5,694 bases of DNA from Gammaproteobacteria bacterium (GTDB lineage Bacteria; Pseudomonadota; Gammaproteobacteria; Steroidobacterales; GCA-2729495): the NCBI GenBank assembly GCA_030429685.1, contig JAUIEY010000131.1, forward strand, positions 1 to 5,694, read 5' to 3'. Each line of letters opens with the position of its first letter. Position 1 is the stretch's first letter. Made by a program: the position numbers and the translations under genes. Positions 1-5,369 of this stretch are shown here, one piece after another. The notes beneath the pieces were generated by a model. It searched no databases. It was not told the DNA's origin and was given only the letters and a program-made list of their open reading frames with translations.

Positions 1-86
1 CCCTGGCCGATTTCCTGGAGGATTTCGTACTTGCCGACCTTGGCCGGCACAGACCGGCCTTTCAGATTGTTTGCCGCCAGCGGCAT
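1..86 (-). CDS. Probable Ser/Thr protein kinase (PknB/Hanks type), N-terminus only; gene runs off the left edge
   Basis: Read from ATG at 86-84, the minus strand encodes 28 full codons plus a partial glycine codon, open to the window edge. The translation begins MPLAANNLKG and reaches VGKYEILQEIGQG at residues 17-29. The pattern (I/V)G-x-Y-E-(I/L)-x-x-x-I-G-x-G is typical of the start of a bacterial eukaryotic-like kinase domain, entering the glycine-rich ATP-binding loop. The start is supported by GAAAGGG eight bases upstream. The frame stays open further upstream with an in-frame GTG at 121-119, but that codon has no good Shine-Dalgarno. The gene starts 43 bases after pgpA ends, with no evident terminator between, so it may be cotranscribed or have its own promoter. 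The remaining kinase domain, any membrane segment and any sensor domain are outside the window. The kinase call rests on about 13 residues, so it is probable rather than certain. Confidence 0.68.
   Translation of the reverse strand, partial: MPLAANNLKGRSVPAKVGKYEILQEIGQ
42..59. repeat. Perfect inverted repeat (6-bp arms, 6-base loop) in the kinase 5' coding region
   Basis: GGCCGG (42-47), CACAGA loop, CCGGCC (54-59). It covers codons 10 to 15 of the kinase gene. On the plus strand it is followed by only three T residues, and on the minus strand there is no T tract, so it is not a convincing intrinsic terminator in either direction. In the mRNA it could form a small stable hairpin shortly after the start codon. 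It may equally be chance in GC-rich coding sequence. Confidence 0.4.
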
Positions 87-94
87 ACCCGTAA

Positions 95-101
95 CCCTTT
101 C
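95..101 (-). promoter_or_regulatory. Ribosome binding site of the kinase gene
   Basis: GAAAGGG on the minus strand ends eight bases before the ATG at 86. It is one of the clearest Shine-Dalgarno matches in the window and decides the start of the left-most reading frame in favour of this ATG. Confidence 0.6.
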
Positions 102-129
102 GCGGCAGATCCGGGTCACGCCACTTACG

Positions 130-606
130 TCACCAGAGAATTCTGCCCAACAACAATAAACATGCGGCATACAGCGCCGCTATTACGTCATCTAGCATAA
201 TTCCGAGGCCTCCCCGCAATCTGTGATCCAGGTCGCGAATCGGCCAGGGTTTCCAGATATCGAACAGCCTGAAAAGCACGAATGCCGCCAGTATCCACGC
301 CGGTTCCGCAGGAACCGCCAGCAGTGTGAGGTACATCCCCGCCACTTCATCCCAGACCACCCCGCCGTGGTCGTGAATGCCCAGCCGACGGGCGCTGGTG
401 CCGCAGATCCAGATACCTGCCACAAACAGCACCAGCGCGGTTGCCAGTTGCAGCCAGAGAGAGTGCAGCGTGAACCACCACAGCGGGATTGCGAGCAGCG
501 AACCGAAGGTGCCGGGCGCAATTGGCAACAGTCCGAGGCCGAACCCGAATGCCGGCCAATGCACCGGATCGCTGGCTACCTTGCGTATGAGTTCGCGATG
601 CTGCAT
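130..606 (-). CDS. pgpA: Phosphatidylglycerophosphatase A (PgpA)
   Basis: PgpA is an inner-membrane phosphatase that removes phosphate from phosphatidylglycerophosphate to give phosphatidylglycerol, the last step of that phospholipid pathway. The 158-residue product is slightly shorter than E. coli PgpA (about 172), mainly at the N-terminus. Family motifs are present in order: the GFG..LLPIAPGTFGSL block (21-37), HDHGGVVWDE (78-87), FRLFDIWKPWPI (112-123) and GGLGIMLDD (132-140). The acidic residues in the second and last motifs are the expected metal-binding positions. Hydrophobic stretches at roughly 36-47, 50-68, 92-112 and 140-155 fit a small polytopic membrane protein. ATG at 606 lies three bases after the thiL stop, and I see no good Shine-Dalgarno, so translation is probably coupled to thiL. 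The link to nusB-thiL is common in gammaproteobacteria and has no obvious biochemical reason. Confidence 0.96.
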   Translation of the reverse strand: MQHRELIRKVASDPVHWPAFGFGLGLLPIAPGTFGSLLAIPLWWFTLHSLWLQLATALVLFVAGIWICGTSARRLGIHDHGGVVWDEVAGMYLTLLAVPAEPAWILAAFVLFRLFDIWKPWPIRDLDHRLRGGLGIMLDDVIAALYAACLLLLGRILW

Positions 607-609
607 GGG

Positions 610-1584
610 CTATGCCACAAAATGCTCGAATGCAGGCACATCGCCGCTGATATCCACGCCATTGTGGCGCCAGCGCAGACCGTTTGCCGCAGTCACCGTG
701 CCGATACGGGCCACCGGCACATCACAACGTTTCGCCAGCTCGGCAATCCCGTTGTCTGCTGCGGCAGGCGCGGTAAAGCACAACTCGTAATCCTCACCGC
801 CCGCCAGAAACAGGTCCCGCGCCGTGGCGATGCCAAAATCCTGTTGCAGACAACCGAGGTCGGGAATATCGACAACGGCGCCAACACCGCTTGCCTTTAG
901 CAGGCGGCCGAGGTCGGGTGCCATTCCATCCGAGACATCAATCATCGCCGATGCCAGCTGCGCCAGCTCAATACCGAACCTGACCCGCGGCACCGGGTAC
1001 TCGAAACATTGCCGGTAAAGTTCGGCCATGGACATGTCAGCCGGCAATTTGCCGGCGCCCTGACGCCAGCCTGCCGCCGCCCGGCCGGGCAGACCGGTCA
1101 CATAGATCCGGTCTTCGGCAGCGGCGCCGCTGCGGGATACAGCCGCACCCTTGGGAACGGTACCCAACAAGGTAACACTGACTGCCAGCGGACCCCGTAC
1201 GGTGTCACCGCCGATCAGACTGACGTTGTGGCCCTCCGCGAGCCTGCCGAATGCATCCGCGAACGCCATCAGCCATGCCCTGTCGGGCGCCGGCAGTGAC
1301 AGCGACAGTGTTGCCCAATGTGGCGTCGCACCCATGGCGGCCAGATCACTGAGATTGACGGCCAGGCAGCGGTGACCTATCGAGCCGGGCGGCGCGTCAG
1401 GTAAAAAATGCGTGCCTTCAACCAGCGCGTCAACCGCCGTAACCAGTTCGCATCCGGCAGGCACCTGCGTAACAGCGGCATCGTCACCAATGCCGAGCAT
1501 TACACCCGCACCTGCTCCACCACAGCGCTGGCGCAGGATGTCAATGACATTAATTTCGGTCAGCGGATTGGTCGCGCCCGACAT
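610..1584 (-). CDS. thiL: Thiamine-monophosphate kinase (ThiL)
   Basis: ThiL phosphorylates thiamine monophosphate with ATP to make thiamine diphosphate, the active cofactor, in the cytoplasm. The 324-residue length matches E. coli ThiL (325). Visible family motifs are GIGDDAAV (31-38), VDALVEGTHF (51-60), NLSDLAAMGA (77-86), GGDTVRGPL (125-133), SRSG.....IYVTG (150-164), DVSDG (216-220) and GGEDYELCF (262-270). These supply the acidic Mg-ATP ligands and the glycine-rich loops of the PurM/ThiL fold. The first 25 residues are less conserved than the rest: a typical start reads EF.LI, and here it is EINVIDIL. ATG at 1584 is nine bases beyond the nusB stop and has no recognisable Shine-Dalgarno, so coupling to nusB is likely. 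No other ATG near the N-terminus would give a better start. The short stretch at 170-190 carries GC-rich inverted repeats but the frame is intact. Confidence 0.96.
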   Translation of the reverse strand: MSGATNPLTEINVIDILRQRCGGAGAGVMLGIGDDAAVTQVPAGCELVTAVDALVEGTHFLPDAPPGSIGHRCLAVNLSDLAAMGATPHWATLSLSLPAPDRAWLMAFADAFGRLAEGHNVSLIGGDTVRGPLAVSVTLLGTVPKGAAVSRSGAAAEDRIYVTGLPGRAAAGWRQGAGKLPADMSMAELYRQCFEYPVPRVRFGIELAQLASAMIDVSDGMAPDLGRLLKASGVGAVVDIPDLGCLQQDFGIATARDLFLAGGEDYELCFTAPAAADNGIAELAKRCDVPVARIGTVTAANGLRWRHNGVDISGDVPAFEHFVA

Positions 1585-1593
1585 GGCAGGAGT

Positions 1594-2010
1594 TCAGGCA
1601 GCGGCCCGCAGTTTTTGGCCGGCTTTGTCGAGCAAACCGTTGACGTAACGGTGCCCGCCCTCAGCACCAAAAATTTTCGCCAGTTGTACGGCCTCATTGA
1701 TGATGACGGCCGGCGGCACGTCAGCATGAAAGCGCAGCTCGGCCAGTGCCAGCCACAGCACCGCATGCTCTACCGGATCAAGCTGATCAGCGGCGATGTC
1801 ACCGTACGCAGCAATATCCTGATCGAGTGTCGCACGCTGTTCGCAGACATTCTGCAGCAGCGTCTCGAAATAGGCCTGGTCGCAACCCTGGTAATCGCTG
1901 CCGGCACGAAACTGACGCCGCAGTTCCGCCAGCTCGTGACCACTGATTTGCGCCTGATACAAGGCCTGCATCACCAGCCGGCGTGCACCGCTTCTGCCCC
2001 GGGTTTGCAT
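1594..2010 (-). CDS. nusB: Transcription antitermination factor NusB
   Basis: NusB is a small all-helical RNA-binding protein. With NusE (ribosomal protein S10) it binds boxA RNA and supports antitermination of rRNA operons. The 138-residue product is almost exactly the length of E. coli NusB (139). It has the arginine-rich N-terminal helix (RGRSGARRLVMQALYQAQ, 4-21) that contacts boxA, a middle LDPVEHAVLWLALAELR segment (77-93), and the characteristic C-terminal block with PPAVIINEAVQLAK (99-112) followed by FGAEGGHRYVNGLLDK (114-129). The start ATG at 2010 is two bases after the ribH stop, with only a weak GGA upstream, which suggests reinitiation after ribH. Its place between ribH and thiL is widely conserved in Proteobacteria. 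Confidence 0.96.
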   Translation of the reverse strand: MQTRGRSGARRLVMQALYQAQISGHELAELRRQFRAGSDYQGCDQAYFETLLQNVCEQRATLDQDIAAYGDIAADQLDPVEHAVLWLALAELRFHADVPPAVIINEAVQLAKIFGAEGGHRYVNGLLDKAGQKLRAAA

Positions 2011-2012
2011 GG

Positions 2013-2504
2013 CTATGATTCCAGTTGACGCGCCAGCGTAACCAGTTCTGCCGCCGCCAGAGCAGCCTCTTCGCCCTTATTGCCTTCGCTGCCGCCGGCC
2101 CGGTCCGCAGCCTGCTGCGCGGTATCCACGGTGAGCACTCCGTTGCCCAGGGGAATGTCGCAATCGAGCGCTACCCGGGTCAGCCCGGCCATGCATTCAG
2201 CCGAAATGAACTCAAAGTGCGGCGTACCGCCCCGGATCACCGCCCCCAGCGCCACGATGCCATCAAAGCGACCGCTGCGCGCTGCACGCTGGGCCGCGAA
2301 CGGCAGTTCGTAAGCCCCGGCCACACGCACGACTTCAATGGCAGACGGCCGGACACCGGCCCGCGCCAGTGCCTCCTCTGCACCGTTGATCAGCTGATCA
2401 ACGATAGCGCTGTTAAAACGCGCGGCAACAATACAGAAAGAAGCATCATATAGCTGGCGCGCCAGTTCCTGAGGGTGGCTTTTCTCAGCTGTCATGGTAG
2501 TCAT
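2013..2504 (-). CDS. ribH: 6,7-dimethyl-8-ribityllumazine synthase (RibH)
   Basis: RibH condenses 5-amino-6-ribitylamino-uracil with 3,4-dihydroxy-2-butanone 4-phosphate to make the lumazine that riboflavin synthase uses. The family forms pentamers or 60-mer capsids. The 163-residue product has ARFNS (28-32, ring-stacking Phe30), GAYELPFAAQ (63-72), AVIRGGTPHFEFI (88-100) with the catalytic histidine at 96, and GNGVLTVDT (120-128). The phosphate-site region reads DRAGGSEGNKG (134-144); Arg135 is retained, but the usual T-K-A after R-A-G is replaced by G-S-E. ATG at 2504 overlaps the ribB end by 20 bases. ATG at 2495 (Met4) is an alternative giving an 11-base overlap. Neither has a clear Shine-Dalgarno, so translation is probably coupled to ribB. 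Some naming schemes (E. coli, Pseudomonas) call this gene ribE. Confidence 0.96.
   Translation of the reverse strand: MTTMTAEKSHPQELARQLYDASFCIVAARFNSAIVDQLINGAEEALARAGVRPSAIEVVRVAGAYELPFAAQRAARSGRFDGIVALGAVIRGGTPHFEFISAECMAGLTRVALDCDIPLGNGVLTVDTAQQAADRAGGSEGNKGEEAALAAAELVTLARQLES
2384..2403. repeat. Perfect 20-bp palindrome inside ribH
   Basis: CGTTGATCAGCTGATCAACG equals its own reverse complement over all 20 positions; the match breaks at 2383/2404. It covers RibH codons encoding roughly IVDQLING (34-41) and contains two TGATCA sites. As RNA it could fold as an 8-bp stem with an AGCT loop on either strand. It may be an operator-like site or chance; the protein sequence it encodes is ordinary for this helix. 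Confidence 0.85.
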
Positions 2505-3645
2505 CTACGTATTCGACAATTTCCAGGCCGAAACCGGAAATGGCATTCATTTGTTTAGGTGCGCTCAGCACCCGCATGCGGCTAACGCCCAGATCGCTCA
2601 GGATCTGTGAGCCAATACCGAAAGTACGCAACACCACATCGCCTTCACGGCGCCCTGCTACCTCATCTACAGGTTTGCCCAGTGAACGCAGCGTCGCCAG
2701 CAAATGGCGCGGGTTTTCCGCGTAGTTAAGCACCACGACCACGCCGCATTCCTCTTTAACCAGCCGCTGCAAAGCCGAGCGCAATGGTCTGCTCAGCCCC
2801 GGATCACGCACGCCGAGCACGTCACCGACGGTATCCTGCACATGCACACGCACCAGCGGCAGCCCACCGCCGCTCAGGTCGCCGTGCACCAGTGCCGTAT
2901 GCACGTTGCGGCTGATGTGATCCTCGAAACAATAAAGGCGGAAATCACCGAACTCGGTCGTCACCGAAAAGTCGGCAATTCTTTCCACCGACCGTTCGTT
3001 TTCCAGCCGATAGCGAATCAGGTCGGCAATGCTGCCGATCCTCAGGCCGTGCTCCCGTGCGATGACTTCCAACTGCGGACGGCGGGCCATGCTGCCGTCC
3101 TCATTGAGGATTTCCACGATGGCCGCAGCCGGCTCAAAACCGGCCAGCCGCGCCAAATCACAACCGGCTTCGGTATGCCCGGCCCGATTGAGCACCCCGC
3201 CCGGCTGCGCCATGATCGGAAAAACATGGCCGGGCTGGCGCAGATCCTCGGGGCGCGCATCTTTCGCCGTAGCAGCCTGAATGGTGCGGGCCCGGTCGTG
3301 CGCCGAAATACCCGTGGTCACGCCGTCTACCGCCTCGATAGACAGGGTGAAATTAGTGGTCTGCAATTCGTTGGTTTCGCTGACCATCAGCGGCAGGCGC
3401 AATTGTTCGCAACGCTCCCGCGTCAGCGTAAGGCAAATAAGGCCACGCCCGTAGCGCGCCATGAAGTTGACGTCTTCGGGGCCGACGCAGTTGGCCGCCA
3501 TAATAAAGTCGCCTTCGTTTTCGCGATCCTCATCGTCAACAACGATGACCATCTTGCCGGCACGAATGTCGGCAATGACATCCTCGATGTCACTGAAGAC
3601 CGGGTTGATCTGCGCGTCTGTCGGTTCCATTTTGCCGCCGTGCAT
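2485..3645 (-). CDS. ribB: 3,4-dihydroxy-2-butanone 4-phosphate synthase with a degenerate GTP cyclohydrolase II-like domain (RibB, RibBX type)
   Basis: The N-terminal half converts ribulose 5-phosphate to 3,4-dihydroxy-2-butanone 4-phosphate plus formate. It is well conserved: DDEDRENEGD (37-46), YGRGLICLTL (65-74), TGISAHDR (111-118), GHVFP (139-143) and GHTEA (156-160, His157). The C-terminal half (about 225-386) has the cyclohydrolase II fold outline, with TEFGDFRLYCF (230-240), GDV (274-276) and FGIGSQILSDLGV (341-353 region). By alignment to active RibA, the three zinc cysteines fall on Asp271, Pro282 and Leu284, and the active-site YLRQEGRGIGL segment is replaced by VLNYAENPRH (305-314). 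It should therefore not hydrolyse GTP. This matches the RibBX variant known from Proteobacteria; automatic annotation may call it bifunctional ribBA. ATG at 3645 is preceded by GAGAGG at good spacing and lies 12 bases after ribE. Met6 is a weaker alternative start. Confidence 0.94.
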   Translation of the reverse strand: MHGGKMEPTDAQINPVFSDIEDVIADIRAGKMVIVVDDEDRENEGDFIMAANCVGPEDVNFMARYGRGLICLTLTRERCEQLRLPLMVSETNELQTTNFTLSIEAVDGVTTGISAHDRARTIQAATAKDARPEDLRQPGHVFPIMAQPGGVLNRAGHTEAGCDLARLAGFEPAAAIVEILNEDGSMARRPQLEVIAREHGLRIGSIADLIRYRLENERSVERIADFSVTTEFGDFRLYCFEDHISRNVHTALVHGDLSGGGLPLVRVHVQDTVGDVLGVRDPGLSRPLRSALQRLVKEECGVVVVLNYAENPRHLLATLRSLGKPVDEVAGRREGDVVLRTFGIGSQILSDLGVSRMRVLSAPKQMNAISGFGLEIVEYVDDYHDS

Positions 3646-3653
3646 GGCGTGTG

Positions 3654-3659
3654 CCTCTC
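3654..3659 (-). promoter_or_regulatory. Ribosome binding site of ribB, overlapping the ribE stop codon
   Basis: GAGAGG on the minus strand shares its first two bases with the TGA stop of ribE (3660-3658) and ends eight bases before the ribB ATG at 3645. It is a strong Shine-Dalgarno and supports Met1 over the internal Met6. Confidence 0.65.
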
Positions 3660-4254
3660 AAGCTTGGTAGGTGTTAAGGCGTTCCAGATATCGGGCGATG
3701 ATATCGACCTCTATATTAACGCGGGTGCCGGCTGCGTACCCGGCAATAATGGTCTCCGCCTGCGTGTGCGGCACAATCATGACGTCAAAAACGTTGCCAG
3801 CAACGCCATTCACGGTCAGGCTTACACCGTCCATGCAAACCGAGCCTTTCGGGGCTATGTAACATCCCAGTGTGGCCGGCACTTCAACGGACACACGCAG
3901 CGAGTCGCCGTCCGGCTGCATAACAGTCACCGTGGCCACACCATCAACATGGCCCGTTACCAGGTGACCGCCGAGAGCATCGCCCAGCGCCAGCGCATTT
4001 TCCAGATTAACCGCAGCGCCCGGCTGCAGGTCGCCCAGCGTGGTGCGCTCCAGCGTCTCGCGGGAAAGATCGGCGCTGAAGCCATCGTCATGGAGTTCCA
4101 CAACAGTCAGACAGGCACCATTTACGGCAATGCTGTCGCCAAGGCCTACATTGGCGAGCGGCAGTTTGCCGGTTGCGAACCGGCAACGGCCCTCACCGTC
4201 ATGCAACTCTGCGCTGATCAGACTGCCAGTTGCGGCCACGATGCCGGTAAACAT
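3658..4254 (-). CDS. ribE: Riboflavin synthase (alpha subunit)
   Basis: This enzyme dismutates two molecules of 6,7-dimethyl-8-ribityllumazine to riboflavin and 5-amino-6-ribitylamino-uracil, the final step of the pathway; the family works as a homotrimer. The 198-residue protein has the two expected lumazine-binding (beta-barrel) repeats. The first runs from the diagnostic MFTGIV N-terminus (1-6) through NGACLTV (45-51) to about 96. The second runs from GHLVTGHVDG (96-105) through MDGVSLTVNGV (141-151) to the end. Cys48, His97 and His102 occupy the same positions as in the E. coli enzyme, and the two barrels show the usual internal similarity (NGACLTV versus DGVSLTV). The ATG at 4254 is two bases beyond the ribD stop, with GAGG ten bases upstream inside ribD. 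The C-terminus is about 15 residues shorter than in E. coli, within family range. E. coli nomenclature calls this gene ribC. Confidence 0.96.
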   Translation of the reverse strand: MFTGIVAATGSLISAELHDGEGRCRFATGKLPLANVGLGDSIAVNGACLTVVELHDDGFSADLSRETLERTTLGDLQPGAAVNLENALALGDALGGHLVTGHVDGVATVTVMQPDGDSLRVSVEVPATLGCYIAPKGSVCMDGVSLTVNGVAGNVFDVMIVPHTQAETIIAGYAAGTRVNIEVDIIARYLERLNTYQA

Positions 4255-4256
4255 GC

Positions 4257-5369
4257 TCAGGAAACCTCGCTAAAACGGTATTGCAAACGCAAATCGTCGC
4301 CAAAACGGCGCATGTCGTAAAGTTTGGCCCGGCGGCATTCATCCATTTGCTGCACTGGCGGCAGCGTGAACATGCCGCGGGCGTCGCTACCCATGACGCA
4401 GGCTGCCTGATAAACCAGCAACTCATCCACCAGCCCGGCTTCAAGCAGCGTCCCGTTTAGCTCAGCGCCGGCCTCAACCAGCACTTCGTTAATCTGCTGT
4501 TCGCCCAGCCAGTCGAGCAAGTCGCCCGGCGCAATCCGGCCGTCGGCGCCAGCATCCAGGCGCAATAATGTTGCGCCGGCTGCCTCTAAAGCAGCCGCGC
4601 GCTTGTGCGGGTCGTCCGTGTGCACCAGCAACAACTCGCTGCCGGCCTTAAATAATTTCGCATCCGGCGGAGTACGCAAATGACTGTCAACAATCACTCG
4701 CACCGGCTGCACTGTGGCGGCGGCGACCCGCGCATTCAGCGACGGGTTGTCCGCCAGCACCGTGCCGACGCCCGTCACGATGGCCGAACTTCGTGCTCGC
4801 CAGTGATGCACGTCAGCGCGGGCTGCAGAACCGGTAATCCATTGGCTGACACCATTGGCCAGTGCCGTACGGCCGTCCAGACTGACGGCCAGTTTGGCCC
4901 GCACCCAGGGACGGCCGTGGCGCATGCGTTGGGTATAACCACGATTAAGCTCAATTGCCTCGGCTTCCAGTACGCCCGCCTCAACTGTCAGTCCGGCCTC
5001 GCGCAACTTGGCATAGCCGCGCCCCGATACGGTGGGATTCGGGTCCTCGGTTGCGGCAACCACCCGCTTGATGCCGGCGGCGATCAGCGCTTCGGCGCAC
5101 GGCGGCGTGCGGCCATGATGGTTACAGGGTTCCAGTGTGACGTAGGCTGTTGTGCCGCGGGCGGCTTCCCCGGCCGCCTGAATAGCCAGCGGCTCGGCGT
5201 GCGGCTGACCGGCGCGCTGGTGAAAACCTTCGCCGACGATGTCACCGCGGTCGTTGACCAGCACGCAACCGACATTAGGATTCGGATCCGTGGTGTACAG
5301 CCCCCGGCGAGCCAGACGCAGAGCTCGCGCCATATAGCGATGGTCATCAGCACTCACGGCCATCGTCAT
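4257..5369 (-). CDS. ribD: Bifunctional diaminohydroxyphosphoribosylaminopyrimidine deaminase / 5-amino-6-(5-phosphoribosylamino)uracil reductase (RibD)
   Basis: RibD carries out the second and third steps of riboflavin synthesis: deamination of the pyrimidine made by GTP cyclohydrolase II, then NADPH-dependent reduction of its ribosyl side chain. The deaminase domain (about 10-150) shows TTDPNPNVGCVLV (26-38), PHAE (56-59) and EPCNHHGRTPPC (80-91), giving zinc ligands His57, Cys82 and Cys91 with Glu59 as proton shuttle. The reductase domain (about 153-370) shows SLDGRTA (163-169), SQWITG (175-180), GTVLADNPSLNAR (202-214) and VEAGAELNGTLLEAGLVDEL (297-316). The length of 370 fits E. coli RibD (367). 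The ATG at 5369 overlaps the nrdR stop in TAATG, but the AGG upstream is only three bases away. Met3 (ATG at 5363) has a nine-base spacing and may be the true start. A proline follows HAE, where I would expect Val or Ile; I cannot judge its effect. Confidence 0.96.
   Translation of the reverse strand: MTMAVSADDHRYMARALRLARRGLYTTDPNPNVGCVLVNDRGDIVGEGFHQRAGQPHAEPLAIQAAGEAARGTTAYVTLEPCNHHGRTPPCAEALIAAGIKRVVAATEDPNPTVSGRGYAKLREAGLTVEAGVLEAEAIELNRGYTQRMRHGRPWVRAKLAVSLDGRTALANGVSQWITGSAARADVHHWRARSSAIVTGVGTVLADNPSLNARVAAATVQPVRVIVDSHLRTPPDAKLFKAGSELLLVHTDDPHKRAAALEAAGATLLRLDAGADGRIAPGDLLDWLGEQQINEVLVEAGAELNGTLLEAGLVDELLVYQAACVMGSDARGMFTLPPVQQMDECRRAKLYDMRRFGDDLRLQYRFSEVS

Noticed and set aside
87..129. 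Possible terminator between pgpA and the kinase gene
   Set aside because: Only a weak ACCCG/CGGGT pairing with a 20-base loop is present and no T run follows on the minus strand.
223..900. Plus-strand open frame of 225 codons across pgpA and thiL
   Set aside because: It has the same codon-aligned antisense register to both pgpA and thiL. The product is rich in Arg, Gln and His with no family resemblance.
1040..1056. Inverted repeat GCCGGCAA-T-TTGCCGGC in thiL
   Set aside because: Eight-base GC-rich arms are not very unlikely by chance in a window this size. There is no T tract and the site lies inside an intact, conserved reading frame.
1118..1133. 16-base palindrome GCAGCGGCGCCGCTGC in thiL
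   Set aside because: It encodes a low-complexity Ser-Gly-Ala-Ala stretch in GC-rich sequence, so self-complementarity is easily produced by composition.
1408..2453. Plus-strand open frames opposite thiL/nusB (1408-2028) and ribH (2025-2453)
   Set aside because: Both are codon-aligned with the real minus-strand genes and explained by avoidance of TTA, CTA and TCA codons.
2704..4320. A 538-codon open frame on the plus strand, antisense to ribB, ribE and the end of ribD
   Set aside because: It is codon-aligned with ribB and ribE, so its stops could come only from sense TTA, CTA or TCA codons, which are rare in GC-rich genes. The translation shows no recognisable domain, and the minus-strand proteins are unmistakable families. 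Its length is a composition effect.
4427..4434. Chi-like octamer GCTGGTGG on the minus strand in ribD
   Set aside because: It encodes part of the conserved Leu-Val-Asp-Glu motif, and the E. coli Chi sequence is not known to apply to this organism.
4871..4890. Inverted repeat GGCCGTC-6-GACGGCC in ribD
   Set aside because: It encodes the conserved AVSLDGR motif of the reductase domain and is not followed by a T tract, so protein constraint is a sufficient explanation.
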